Positions 34,746 to 44,042 are shown, counted from the first letter of the stretch. The stretch is 64,000 nucleotides of DNA from Thalassolituus maritimus (GCA_913019975.1 CAJWBH010000001.1:186001-250000); one strand, 5' to 3'. The notes: generated by a model not told the origin, from the sequence alone. Program-made: numbers and translations.

Positions 34746-35680
34746 TACGATGGTTTTCCCGGTTGGACGTCAGCAACCTTGTGCGCGTCGTTAATCACAA
34801 GTACCAGATTGGCAACATCCGGGAGCTGGGTCAACGCTTGTTGGGTCAGTCGTTCATAATGTTGAATGAAGCGTCTTATTCCCGCCTCGTCGAGGCTGCG
34901 GTCGGTTTCTCCTTTCGCCATTTTTTTATTGCCTACTTCCTGCTCAGTGCGCCACCGTTGGACAGCACTCATGTCAGGGACTTTGAGCATCAGCAGGTAA
35001 TCAATCATGCTGAACCAGGTTTTATAATCGCCCGCGAGTTGCTGGTTTACCCAGCCACGCCAGGTGCCATCCGGATCTTCATTTGCTTCAAGATCATTAA
35101 TGGGAGCAGTGAGCAGTGCGTCATCAACCGACTGGCAGCCCACACACCAGCCTTCGAACAGAATGGCATCAACAGGGCCTTTGACTGTGTGCCATTCTGA
35201 CTCGGGCAGGCGGTCATCACTGGCTTTGTCGAATGCCGGTATCTGGCATTGTGCTCCTGCATCCAGTGCACGTAAGGTTTCAAACAAGCTTATGCCGCGT
35301 TCGACTTCATGAGTGCCCGGAACGCCACGCGTCTGCAGAAGTGGGTGAATCGTCTTGCTAAGGTTCGTACGGTCGGCATGGCTGAGATAAAGATCGTCAA
35401 TGGAAACAACCACCACATTCCAGTTGAAGGCCTGTTCATAGATATCTTTCAGGGCGAGAGACAGTGTGCTTTTACCTGATCCCTGGCCGCCATGAACTCC
35501 GATAACAGGTGGGACGCCAGAGGCTTTGATCGTCTTTGCAAGATACGCCGCCAGAGGGGCCCAGATGTCTTCCCACTGACTGTGCCAGCCGGAAGGAATT
35601 CGTGCATCACGCGGCGGGTACTGCTGTATTGTTCGCAGCGTTTCCCCATCGGGTTGCAGTGAAGCGGGCCATCCGGGCAT
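34745..35680 (-). CDS. D-glycerate 3-kinase-like P-loop kinase
   Basis: The 311-residue protein has a Walker A motif GVHGGQGSGKST (about residues 63-74) and the segment VVSIDDLYLSHADR, followed by HPLLQTRGVPGTHEVE. Together these define the plant-type GLYK/uridine-kinase-like family. D-glycerate 3-kinase makes 3-phosphoglycerate, the acceptor used by GpgS. In this place it would return glycerate released by the phosphorylase to the cycle. It is the first gene of the leftward glucosylglycerate operon. Confidence 0.85.
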   Translation of the reverse strand: MPGWPASLQPDGETLRTIQQYPPRDARIPSGWHSQWEDIWAPLAAYLAKTIKASGVPPVIGVHGGQGSGKSTLSLALKDIYEQAFNWNVVVVSIDDLYLSHADRTNLSKTIHPLLQTRGVPGTHEVERGISLFETLRALDAGAQCQIPAFDKASDDRLPESEWHTVKGPVDAILFEGWCVGCQSVDDALLTAPINDLEANEDPDGTWRGWVNQQLAGDYKTWFSMIDYLLMLKVPDMSAVQRWRTEQEVGNKKMAKGETDRSLDEAGIRRFIQHYERLTQQALTQLPDVANLVLVINDAHKVADVQPGKPS

Positions 35681-35808
35681 AGCGAGACTCCGAGGTTATT
35701 TTTTTCATTGTTTGAATTGTTTGCACGCACTATGCCACTTACGAGGGCGCTGAGATACACTGATGCAATCAGGCACCGCGCGCGGCTTCCGGAGCAAAGC
35801 GGGATTGC

Positions 35809-35873
35809 GGTGCAAGGTTTCTGTGCATTGTTTTGGTGCATTCGGTAGGTTTGATTTTAGGGTGCACAGTTTT
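35809..35873. repeat. five-unit degenerate 13-base tandem repeat upstream of pheA
   Basis: Units begin at 35809, 35822, 35835, 35848 and 35861 and follow the pattern GGTGCA-NN-GTTTT. The core GTGCA is exact in units 1, 2, 3 and 5 (35810, 35823, 35836, 35862), with spacings of 13, 13 and 26. Unit 4 is degenerate (GGTTTGATTTTAG). The array ends about 11 bases before the pheA start and lies between the divergent glycerate kinase and pheA genes. Confidence 0.65.
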
Positions 35874-35884
35874 GGGGCGTTGTT

Positions 35885-36733
35885 ATGAGTAGAGTGGCAT
35901 ATCAGGGGACAGCAGGGGCTTATTCTCACCTTGCCTGCACTAAGGTCTTTCCGGATTGGGAGTACCTTGCCTGCGACGATTTTATCGGTGCTCTTGATCT
36001 CGTAAGTAATGGATTTGCCGAGCGGGCGATGATTCCGTTAGAAAACTCCACGGCGGGCCGTGTAGAAGAAATATACCGCCTTATTCCGAGAACTCAGCTG
36101 TTCGTGATCGCGGAGCATTTCGAACCAGTAAACCATTGTTTGCTGGCACTCCCAGGGTCATCACTTGAACAACTCAAGCGCGTTCGCTCACATCCGCAGG
36201 CATTGGCTCAGTGTCATCAGCGAATGATTAATCTGGGGCTGAAGCAAGAGGCAGCAGTGGATACTGCCATGTCTGCGAAAGGTCTGGCTGAACAAGGCGA
36301 TCTCAGTGTTGGCGCTATTGCGTCTTCTCTCGCAGCGGAACTTTATGGGTTGCACATCCTGCATGAAAATTTTCAGGACGTTATGGGGAATACCACACGC
36401 TTTCTTGTGTTTTCCAGGGAAGCCGAGCACCAGCACTACGATGCAGAAAAGAGATATATGACAAGCTTACTCTTTTCTGTGCGGAATATTCCTGCTGCTT
36501 TGTACAAGGCACTGGGCGGCTTTGCGACCAATGGCGTGAATATGGTGAAGTTGGAGAGTTATATGGATGGTGGCACGATGGAGGCCAGCCATTTCCACCT
36601 GGATATCTACGGGCACCCGGATCAGCTGCCGGTAGCGAATGCTCTTGAGGAGTTACGCTATTTTGCCCGGGATGTTCGCGTACTGGGCAGTTACCCTATG
36701 CATACGTATCGCAAATCGGCAGCGTTTGTATAA
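35885..36733 (+). CDS. pheA: prephenate dehydratase, monofunctional
   Basis: This enzyme converts prephenate to phenylpyruvate for phenylalanine synthesis. The 282-residue protein has the dehydratase start VAYQGTAGAYSHLACTKVF, the segment AMIPLENSTAGRVEEIY and the catalytic TRF in GNTTRFLVFS. A C-terminal ACT domain (about 195-280, SLLFSVRNIPAALYKALGGF) follows and should bind phenylalanine. No chorismate mutase domain is fused. The 13-base repeat array lies directly upstream. Confidence 0.93.
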   Translation: MSRVAYQGTAGAYSHLACTKVFPDWEYLACDDFIGALDLVSNGFAERAMIPLENSTAGRVEEIYRLIPRTQLFVIAEHFEPVNHCLLALPGSSLEQLKRVRSHPQALAQCHQRMINLGLKQEAAVDTAMSAKGLAEQGDLSVGAIASSLAAELYGLHILHENFQDVMGNTTRFLVFSREAEHQHYDAEKRYMTSLLFSVRNIPAALYKALGGFATNGVNMVKLESYMDGGTMEASHFHLDIYGHPDQLPVANALEELRYFARDVRVLGSYPMHTYRKSAAFV

Positions 36734-36735
36734 GC

Positions 36736-39417
36736 TCATTCCGTTTCAGGTAGCCAGATACTGAACAGGTTACTGAGCGTACTCTTACGAATCGGTTTAG
36801 TGACCAGATCATCCATGCCCGCCTGGCGGGCCATCTGTTCGAACTCACCGCCAAGGTGTGCCGTCAGGGCAATAATTGGGGTGCGGCGGTTAATATTGTT
36901 TGCATCGCTGTCCTGCAGACGACGGATTTCGCGGCAGGCGTCATAACCGTCCATGACCGGCATTTCGCAATCCATCAGAATAAGATCCGCTTGCTCAGGA
37001 CGTTTACCGTAAGCCGCAAGAATCTGGGCTCCGTTAGAGAATACCTCACATTCCATATTCAGATGGCGGAGCATTCCCGAGATTACTTTCTGATTGACGA
37101 TATTATCTTCTGCCACCCAGATCGTGCCTCTGCGATACCCGGTGACAGCCTCTGTTGACTCCGTCTGGACCTGAATCAGGTTAGATATCTGATGCAGAAG
37201 AACATGAGAACGAAGAGGACGCTCGCTCTGGCGTTCAACACCAATACGTGGCCAGTAGTCGTCAACAACACAAATGAGGTTTTCAGGGATGGTTTTATCG
37301 GCTGGCAGTGCATCGACGATCATGCAATCCAGAGGTGTGTGGAAACGACTGGTGACTTCCTCCAGACCAAGGCGGGCAGTGATCATTTTGACGAAGCGTC
37401 GCTCGACAGGGTTCGATAATTCGATAAAACATGTGCGGCCAGACAGATCTGATATTGCTTGAGGTGACCCAGGAGCAACATCGGGCAGTCTGACAGTGAA
37501 TGCAGAGCCAGCACCCGGGGAGCTGCTCACTGAGATCTCTCCCCCGAGTAAATGAGTCAGTTTCTGGCTGATGGTCAGCCCAAGACCTGTACCGCCATAA
37601 TATTTGCTCGTGGTTGGTGTCGCTTGTGTGAAGCTGTGAAACAGGCGGCGCCGTTGCTCCTCTGAAATACCAATGCCGGTATCAATGACATGGATCTGAA
37701 GTTCGGGCTCCCGCCACTCCAGTCGGATTTCAACGTGTCCCTGCTCGGTAAATTTAACGGCATTATTGATCAGGTTATTGAGCACTTGCCTGAGTCGCAT
37801 CTCATCCGTACTGATTGTTGTGTACAGCGGTGTGCCTAAATCAGCGGTTAAGGTCAGTCGTTTATCCAGTGCCTTCTGGCTGTGTAGCATCAGACACTCA
37901 TTGATTAAGGGGGCCAGCTCAACCTGTCTACGCTCAATGATCATTTTTCCGGATTCAATTTTAGAGAGATCCAACACATCATTGAGAAGCGAAAGAAGAT
38001 TCTCACCTGAGCTGGCGATGGTACTGATATAGCGTTTTTGTTGGTTGTCGAGACGTGTGTGCTGCAGTAATTCAACCATGCCAAGCACGCCATTCAGCGG
38101 TGTCCGGATTTCGTGGCTCATCATGGCCAGAAACGCAGACTTGGCATTCGCTTCCGCATCTTTTTCTGCCAGAGAAGCCTCTGATTGACGCAGTTTTTCT
38201 TCACTTTGAAGTGAGCGTTTTCGTGCAGCAATAATGTCTTTGCGTGCACGAATCTGTTCAAGCCGCTGCTCATACAGGCGCAGAACAATCGCCAGGCTAT
38301 GAATAGCAATCAGGCTTACGCCACCGATGTGTGCGGCATATGCAATGATGTCATTGGTAGGAATAATGCTCTGACGGGCCAGGCTGTGAACAACAATAGC
38401 GATTGCGAGCGAATATACTCCCAGGGTATAGACGGCTCTGGATGCCGACGACAGTGGTTGCGACAGGCTCGCAGAAATAATCAGGAATACAGGCGTCAAA
38501 AGGGTGACAACCCTCATAATGATTGCCGTGGTGTGGACATCAGTAAACAGGGCAGAAACAGCCCCAGCGCCCGTGAGTAACACAGCGATTTTGTACACCA
38601 GTGTCAGCGCGCGTCGGTTAGGGCCAGCAACTTTCAGAAAACTCATGCTGAACAATATGATTAACAGCATGGCAAAGCAGGACGTCAGGAAACTCGACTG
38701 CTCCTCGAAACCTGCCCAGTCTGGCCACAAGTATCGGTAACCCAGCCCCGTATGTGCCCAGAAGAACAGTAGATACGTCGACACGAAGCCACAGAACAGG
38801 ATCATGTAGCGTTCACGGATAACCAGATAAACCGCCAGGTTGTAAAGCAGCAGTGCGAACAGAAACCCGGTATAGAGCCCGAAATAGAGTTGTTTCTGCT
38901 GCTGGGCGTCGCGTAAGCCTGCATCTTTGAAGAGACGTAACGGGAAATTCAGCAGTACATTGTTTTCAACCCGGAGGTACAGTACATATTCGCCCGGCTG
39001 ATCAAAGGGCAATTCAAAACTGAAAGACAGTTTTGCTCGCTGGGGTGCGTCTGAGTGAACCGGGTTGCCGTCTTCGGAGGAGGCGATAAGGGTTTTACCG
39101 CGGAACAGCCGCATATCAATACGTTCTATTCTCGGGTAATCCACGTCGGCGAACCAGCGCTCTCCGGTCTTGCTCACTTTGAGCGGCAGGCGATACCAGT
39201 GAGGTGGGCTTGAAACACCGGGGTTGGGCACCATCGCTCTGACCTGAGTCCAAGGCAATGAGTGTGAATGTATATCGTCCGGGCTAATCTGCTCTGATTC
39301 AGACCACTCCTGAAGAGAAGTACCCAGTAGACGTCCTTCCAGATCGTCCGTCAGCGAAAGGGCGTGGGCGGCACATGGAGTCAGAATGAAAAGAAGCAGA
39401 AGTATCCTTACCGCCAC
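36736..39417 (-). CDS. 7TM-DISM hybrid sensor histidine kinase/response regulator
   Basis: The 893-residue protein is laid out as follows: signal peptide (1-19), extracellular DISM2-type beta domain (about 25-165), seven transmembrane helices (about 178-380), coiled coil (about 381-430), HisKA with phospho-His435 (MMSHEIRTPLNG), HATPase (about 535-645, with DTGIGI and GGTGLGL), and a C-terminal receiver domain (about 765-890) with Asp816 (LILMDCEMPVMDG). Such kinases sense external, often carbohydrate-like, ligands. The partner regulator is not obvious. The stop lies 3 bases from that of convergent pheA. Confidence 0.94.
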   Translation of the reverse strand: MAVRILLLLFILTPCAAHALSLTDDLEGRLLGTSLQEWSESEQISPDDIHSHSLPWTQVRAMVPNPGVSSPPHWYRLPLKVSKTGERWFADVDYPRIERIDMRLFRGKTLIASSEDGNPVHSDAPQRAKLSFSFELPFDQPGEYVLYLRVENNVLLNFPLRLFKDAGLRDAQQQKQLYFGLYTGFLFALLLYNLAVYLVIRERYMILFCGFVSTYLLFFWAHTGLGYRYLWPDWAGFEEQSSFLTSCFAMLLIILFSMSFLKVAGPNRRALTLVYKIAVLLTGAGAVSALFTDVHTTAIIMRVVTLLTPVFLIISASLSQPLSSASRAVYTLGVYSLAIAIVVHSLARQSIIPTNDIIAYAAHIGGVSLIAIHSLAIVLRLYEQRLEQIRARKDIIAARKRSLQSEEKLRQSEASLAEKDAEANAKSAFLAMMSHEIRTPLNGVLGMVELLQHTRLDNQQKRYISTIASSGENLLSLLNDVLDLSKIESGKMIIERRQVELAPLINECLMLHSQKALDKRLTLTADLGTPLYTTISTDEMRLRQVLNNLINNAVKFTEQGHVEIRLEWREPELQIHVIDTGIGISEEQRRRLFHSFTQATPTTSKYYGGTGLGLTISQKLTHLLGGEISVSSSPGAGSAFTVRLPDVAPGSPQAISDLSGRTCFIELSNPVERRFVKMITARLGLEEVTSRFHTPLDCMIVDALPADKTIPENLICVVDDYWPRIGVERQSERPLRSHVLLHQISNLIQVQTESTEAVTGYRRGTIWVAEDNIVNQKVISGMLRHLNMECEVFSNGAQILAAYGKRPEQADLILMDCEMPVMDGYDACREIRRLQDSDANNINRRTPIIALTAHLGGEFEQMARQAGMDDLVTKPIRKSTLSNLFSIWLPETE

Positions 39418-39490
39418 AATGTGTCTCTCGTAAATGGTCTGAGTTTAAAGTTTAGTTTCGCTGCTGTCATTGTCACTCAGTGCTTTGGCC

Positions 39491-40495
39491 TCAACGGCTG
39501 CTGTTTCTGCGTCGGAAATTTGCAGGTGAATCTCCGGTCCAGCGAGAGAATGCTCGTGTGAAGGCACTTGTCTCCGAGAATCCTGACGCAACAGCGATAT
39601 CTGCAATGCTTAACTCTGAGCCAGCTAGTAAACGCTTGGCTTCCATCAGTCGTACGTTGTCTTTAATGGTCTGATACGTTGTTCCTTCCTGACGGAGACG
39701 GCGCCTCAGGGTTGCGCCAGACACAGATAGAGCGTCGGCCATGCCGGTAAGGTCGGGCATCTGATCGCTGGCCAGGCTCATCAGTGCGTGTCGAACTTTC
39801 GCACTGGTGCTCTCGTGTGGATTAGGCCGGGCAAGAATATCTGCTGGTGAGTGTCCGAGGAATTCCTCCAGGCTTGTCGCTGATTGCACAACTGGAGCAT
39901 GAATCGCCTGCAGGGGAATGGTCAGAGACAAACTATCGCAATTGAAGGTGACCGGCGTTGCGAACAAATCATCGTATAAACTAACGTGACCTGGCGGTGC
40001 ATAAGGACATTCTACTTTCAATAAAGGAATGCCGCGGCCGATCAGCCAGCTACAGAAGCGGTGCCAGATGACCAGTAAAGACTCACTGAGAAAGTGATCG
40101 GGGTCGTAATCTGATTCATGGGTTATAAGGAGCCTGGCCCTGTGTTCACCTTTTTCCACGGTAATCTGTGGGGAGTGAGGTTGCAGCCTGTAAAACGAAC
40201 TTGCTCTGCGAATCGCGTGTTCGAGTGTGGCACAGGTGATGATTGACCGACCCATCATAGCGAAGGTGCGGAATACAACGGGTTCTGGATTCAGCCCCAT
40301 CGCCTCATCGTTGGTTTTCCGCCAGATAGTGAGCATCAGTCGGGCGTATGATTCAGGAGCCAGTGATCCATCCGGGTTGAAAGATCCTGCTTCAATACCG
40401 GCTTCACTCAGAATTATGTCGCGGGCGAAGCCGTGACGTTCTACACCTTTCAAAGGTGCATCGATGAATGCGGGTGGTATCGAAAAAGAGGCCAT
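39491..40495 (-). CDS. AraC-family regulator with Arabinose_bd-type N-terminal domain
   Basis: The 334-residue protein has the OruR/ArgR-like N-terminal ligand domain (about 20-205, with FRTFAMMGRSIITCATLEHAI and HESDYDPDHFLSE). The C-terminal AraC helix-turn-helix pair spans about 230-330 (GMADALSVSGATLRRRLRQE; IADIAVASGFSETSAFTRAF). Members of this group often control lipid, amino acid or quorum-type genes. The target here is unknown. Confidence 0.9.
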   Translation of the reverse strand: MASFSIPPAFIDAPLKGVERHGFARDIILSEAGIEAGSFNPDGSLAPESYARLMLTIWRKTNDEAMGLNPEPVVFRTFAMMGRSIITCATLEHAIRRASSFYRLQPHSPQITVEKGEHRARLLITHESDYDPDHFLSESLLVIWHRFCSWLIGRGIPLLKVECPYAPPGHVSLYDDLFATPVTFNCDSLSLTIPLQAIHAPVVQSATSLEEFLGHSPADILARPNPHESTSAKVRHALMSLASDQMPDLTGMADALSVSGATLRRRLRQEGTTYQTIKDNVRLMEAKRLLAGSELSIADIAVASGFSETSAFTRAFSRWTGDSPANFRRRNSSR

Positions 40496-40538
40496 AACAG
40501 CAAGCAGGATCAGGAAGTCTGCTGCGTATGATAGCAGG

Positions 40539-41480
40539 TCACCGTTTAAACAGGGATGTGCGGTTGCGGCCGCTTTCCTTTGCGTGGTAAAGCGCTTTGT
40601 CTGCGTTACTTAACCATTCACTGGCGCTGGGCGTATCGGCAAGGCGTTCTGCAACCCCGATGCTGGCGCTGATCGTATGCTGCGAGTTTTTTCCCAGGCT
40701 AAAAACTGAGCGACGTAATTTTTCGGCGATCTGCATGGCTTCCTCGGCCTCTTTTTCAGCAAGAATGACCGAGAATATTTCGCCACCGAATCGAGCTGCG
40801 TGCTGTTCATCGCCCAGAGTTTTTAAGCCTGCGCCGATCCGCCGTAGAATCTCATCACACTGTTGGTGACTGAGAGCATGGTTCAGGTCGCGGAAATGAT
40901 CCATGTCGAGTAAGAGGAGGCAGCCCTGTTTCTGACTGGCGTAATAACTTTCCAGAACAGTCAACCAGGCAGATTTGTTCATCAGACCCGTTAGTGAATC
41001 GCGGACCTGAATTTCGCTAAGGGTCTGGTTTGCCCGGGAAATATCGAGCTTACCAACGGCCGTATCTGTAACGTCGTAAATAATTACGCATAGATGATCA
41101 GCTTGGCGGGTAACGGACTCCAGTGGGATGATACTGGTGTTCTGATACATAAACTTGCTGCGGCCAGTAATCGGGCGCGAATTCCTGAAGTGGAAAAGAT
41201 ACGGGCGCTGCTCCCAGATGGTGAAGGTCCGGGTTTTGAGTTGGAATACTGGTTCTGCTTTCTGTTTAAACCAGGCTTCATCAAGGTCTGGAAAAAGCGA
41301 AAACAGGTTCTTGCCTTTCGCCAGCTGCGGGCTGACGCCACTGTGCCCCTCCATAAAGGCATTCCAGAGCTGAACCTCGTAATTGCGATCAAGCACGACA
41401 AGGCCGACGTCGATATTCTGAAGAATATCCATCAACCAGTGGATGTCTTTAATCGTGTCTGCCTCGCTCTTGTCGCTCAT
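40539..41480 (-). CDS. PAS-GGDEF protein with altered active-site motif (GGEIF)
   Basis: The 313-residue protein has a PAS-like domain (about 15-140, LQNIDVGLVVLDRNYEVQLWN) and a GGDEF domain (about 150-313, RDSLTGLMNKSAW, LLLLDMDHFRDLNH). The signature reads ARFGGEIFSVIL: the fourth position of GG[D/E]EF is Ile, not Glu. No RxxD inhibitory site is visible before it. Cyclase activity is therefore uncertain, although the rest of the domain is intact. It is the third gene of a response regulator-CheC-GGDEF operon. Confidence 0.88.
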   Translation of the reverse strand: MSDKSEADTIKDIHWLMDILQNIDVGLVVLDRNYEVQLWNAFMEGHSGVSPQLAKGKNLFSLFPDLDEAWFKQKAEPVFQLKTRTFTIWEQRPYLFHFRNSRPITGRSKFMYQNTSIIPLESVTRQADHLCVIIYDVTDTAVGKLDISRANQTLSEIQVRDSLTGLMNKSAWLTVLESYYASQKQGCLLLLDMDHFRDLNHALSHQQCDEILRRIGAGLKTLGDEQHAARFGGEIFSVILAEKEAEEAMQIAEKLRRSVFSLGKNSQHTISASIGVAERLADTPSASEWLSNADKALYHAKESGRNRTSLFKR

Positions 41481-41513
41481 CTGTCTGGTGTCTCTCTCGG
41501 TCGGGTGCCGGTG

Positions 41514-42125
41514 TTAATCAAGAAGGTAGTCAATCTTCTTATTCAGTGCTCGTACAGACTCCTCGGTGAATAGCAAGAGGAGCTCACACTCTATATTTAC
41601 GTGCTCAATCGTATAATGGATTTCTATCGCCAGTGCTTTATCCCAACCATTGTTGCCGTAGGCCACCAGGTCAGCCATACCACAATGCTGACCCAGAACC
41701 ACGGGATGCCCCTGGTTAAAAACAATTTCCAGCTGGTCACCGATACCATGAATACAGGCGCCGATTAACACAGAGGCGGTATCCATCAGCAGCTCTAGTT
41801 CGGCGGCCTGTGTCAGTGGGCCCGAGTACTTCATCAGAGAGGCCAGACTGGCAAACGAGGCATCATTGAACATCAGCATAGCTTCGCCAGAGATGCCAGC
41901 ACCGATAAAGCCCTGACACACAGCCGAAACACTGCTGTCGCTGGTGGCGCCTTGCAGAGCCATATTCAGGTCACTGTTCTCAATGACGCTGATTTTTGGG
42001 ATAGGAAGCACGACGTATGCATTCAGCAAGCGAGCCAGGCGATCAGCCGCCTGACCCATAGCTACGTTGGTAAGTTCCTGATAACAGTCGCGCTGGTCTT
42101 CATTAATAATCGCTGCTGCTGACAT
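41514..42125 (-). CDS. CheC/CheX-like phosphatase domain protein
   Basis: The 203-residue protein matches the CheC family. The first phosphatase-type helix is QELTNVAMGQAADRLARLLN, with the expected Glu-x-x-Asn. The second helix, LLMDTASVLIGACIHGIGDQL, has Asp-x-x-Ser in place of Glu-x-x-Asn and may be inactive. CheC proteins dephosphorylate CheY-type receivers. Here a receiver gene lies one base upstream, which makes it the likely partner. Confidence 0.82.
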   Translation of the reverse strand: MSAAAIINEDQRDCYQELTNVAMGQAADRLARLLNAYVVLPIPKISVIENSDLNMALQGATSDSSVSAVCQGFIGAGISGEAMLMFNDASFASLASLMKYSGPLTQAAELELLMDTASVLIGACIHGIGDQLEIVFNQGHPVVLGQHCGMADLVAYGNNGWDKALAIEIHYTIEHVNIECELLLLFTEESVRALNKKIDYLLD

Positions 42126-42126
42126 T

Positions 42127-42501
42127 TCAGGCCCCCGTCATAATGCCGTATTCGGTCAGCACGGAGCGCGCTTTGTCGGCATCAATCGGTTTTTTGATAA
42201 ACGCCATCGCTCCCAGCTTTTTGACTCTCTCCTGGGCGTCGGGCTGGATATCGCCAGAGACAACAATAACCATGGCTGGAAGGTCGTCCCGACGGATAGT
42301 TTCGAGTACACCATAGCCGTCCATGTTCGGCATAGTCAGGTCGAGAAAAACGACATCACCTTTACCCTCACGGATCGCATCGACGCCTTCCACCCCATCA
42401 CCAGCAAAGTGGACCTCCACCTGCCACTCTTCAGGCAGTGCTCGCGCCATCTGTTTGCGGGCAAAACTCGAGTCGTCACAAATCAGTACATTAAGGCTCA
42501 T
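42127..42501 (-). CDS. CheY-like single-domain response regulator
   Basis: The 124-residue protein is a stand-alone receiver: acidic pocket LICDDSSFARKQMA, phospho-acceptor Asp in VVFLDLTMPNMDGYG (about residue 55), VVSGD, and the conserved Lys in FIKKPID (about 104). There is no output domain. It is the first gene of the triad with the CheC-like phosphatase and the PAS-GGDEF protein. Confidence 0.94.
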   Translation of the reverse strand: MSLNVLICDDSSFARKQMARALPEEWQVEVHFAGDGVEGVDAIREGKGDVVFLDLTMPNMDGYGVLETIRRDDLPAMVIVVSGDIQPDAQERVKKLGAMAFIKKPIDADKARSVLTEYGIMTGA

Positions 42502-42632
42502 TCCGGTTCTTCACTTCCTGTAAGTCTGGTGAGAGGCTGCTAGTCACATAGAACGACGTCGCTGAATACATCGCCCATGCTTTAAGTAATAGTTGCTCTC
42601 AGTGATTACAGCAAGGAAGAACCCTGTAAAGA

Positions 42633-43451
42633 TCAGCTGCGTTTGTCGTAAACCACAACCAGCTGGCGCGACAGCGCAAGAAGGGAGCCATCGGCACGGA
42701 AGATACGTGCGGTTGTGTGGGCGTAGCCACCGTGCGCTTCGGCGATGTCAACTTCGTAATAGAGCCAGTCATTCGCCTGTAAAGCCTCACCACCGGTAGA
42801 GGGCGCAGAAGGCGAATCGAGGAGTTCGAGGCTCCAGGTGATACTGGCACAGGGAGCGACCGACTTGAGCTTCTGAAGAGTGGCGGGAGGCCAGGAGTCG
42901 ATCAATGCAACGAGATGGGCTTCGGTAAGAGGACCAGCACAGTCATTGAAGCGCATCCAACCATGGATGTGGTTGTCTTTGCTGTTCGAGAAGGGCAACC
43001 CGCCGCTGACATAGCTGAAGTCAATATGACGCACGAACTCCGGAGTCACGCCCTGGATATATCCCAGGCGGGTGCCACTGCCGGGTTCACCCGGTTCGCG
43101 CTTGTCTGCATGGACAATTACATCAGATTCCCGAGCCTTGCCATAGCAGGCACTGACTACGGTGGCACAGTCCTCGTTCTGGATGACCTCTGCCTGTAAG
43201 TGTGAAACTGAGCGGCCGGCTCTGAGCTCCCGCGTAGCAATATCGTATGGTTGCTCGGTCGTCAGTGCTCCACAGAAATGAATACTCAGAGATCGAAGCG
43301 GCGCAGTTTGGGGGTAGTCCCGCTCAAGAGCAGCTAATGCAAGCGCTGCTGACATACCGCCAAAGGTGGTCTTTCCCTGACCCCAGGTGGCATCGACAGC
43401 AGGCATCTCGCCATTGAGAAGGGCTTGGTAGTAGTGATCGAAAGAGGTCAT
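42633..43451 (-). CDS. acyl-CoA thioesterase family protein (double hotdog, TesB-like)
   Basis: The 272-residue protein has the TesB-like layout: TWGQGKTTFGGMSAALALAA at the N-terminus, SLSIHFCGALTTEQPYDIAT, RAGRSVSHLQAEVIQ, and a second hotdog half ending RIFRADGSLLALSRQLVVVY. It should hydrolyse an acyl-CoA; chain length is unknown. It is divergent from two PaaI-type thioesterase genes. Confidence 0.85.
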   Translation of the reverse strand: MTSFDHYYQALLNGEMPAVDATWGQGKTTFGGMSAALALAALERDYPQTAPLRSLSIHFCGALTTEQPYDIATRELRAGRSVSHLQAEVIQNEDCATVVSACYGKARESDVIVHADKREPGEPGSGTRLGYIQGVTPEFVRHIDFSYVSGGLPFSNSKDNHIHGWMRFNDCAGPLTEAHLVALIDSWPPATLQKLKSVAPCASITWSLELLDSPSAPSTGGEALQANDWLYYEVDIAEAHGGYAHTTARIFRADGSLLALSRQLVVVYDKRS

Positions 43452-43592
43452 TACGAGTCCTGTTTTACTATAAAGATCACCTGCTTCTGCGTGTGATGAT
43501 CATATATGTCAATTTAATAGCTCGGATACAGCATTGCTCATCGATTGAGTGACAAGTACCTTAACCATTCTGGTTTTTAGGAGCCCTTCATT

Positions 43593-44030
43593 ATGTCAGA
43601 TCAGCTGACGCAGAGAGCTACCCGGTTTGTATCGGTTCTGCCGCATTGTCGCGTACTCAACATGACGGTGGAATACGCCGACGGTGAAAAAGTGATTCTC
43701 AAGTTACCGTACAGTGAGGCCATTATAGGCAACCCTGACAATGGCATCGTTGCGGGTGGCAGTCTCACGACCTTGATGGACACAGCATGCGGCACAGCCG
43801 CGTTTAACTGCTTCGAAGACGGGGAAGTCTGTCCAACACTGGATTTACGGATGGATTATCACCGCGCCGCTAAGCCCGGTGAAAACCTGATTGGCGAGGC
43901 CAGAGTGGTAAAGCGGGCGAACAGCCTGGTGTTCACACAGGGCGAAGTACGGCAGGAAAGTGACAACGTCGTTGTTGCTACTTGCACCGCTAACTTTATG
44001 CGCATTGGTTTGCGCCTTGGTAGTAAGTAA
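43593..44030 (+). CDS. PaaI-family hotdog thioesterase (first of a tandem pair)
   Basis: The 145-residue protein has the hotdog core: IIGNPDNGIVAGGSLTTLMD (catalytic Asp/Gly region), LDLRMDYHRAAKPGENLIGE and ATCTANFMRIGL. It probably acts on an aryl- or acyl-CoA. The RBS TTAGGAG is well placed. The second copy starts 12 bases later. Confidence 0.88.
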   Translation: MSDQLTQRATRFVSVLPHCRVLNMTVEYADGEKVILKLPYSEAIIGNPDNGIVAGGSLTTLMDTACGTAAFNCFEDGEVCPTLDLRMDYHRAAKPGENLIGEARVVKRANSLVFTQGEVRQESDNVVVATCTANFMRIGLRLGSK

Positions 44031-44042
44031 GGGAGCGAAACA

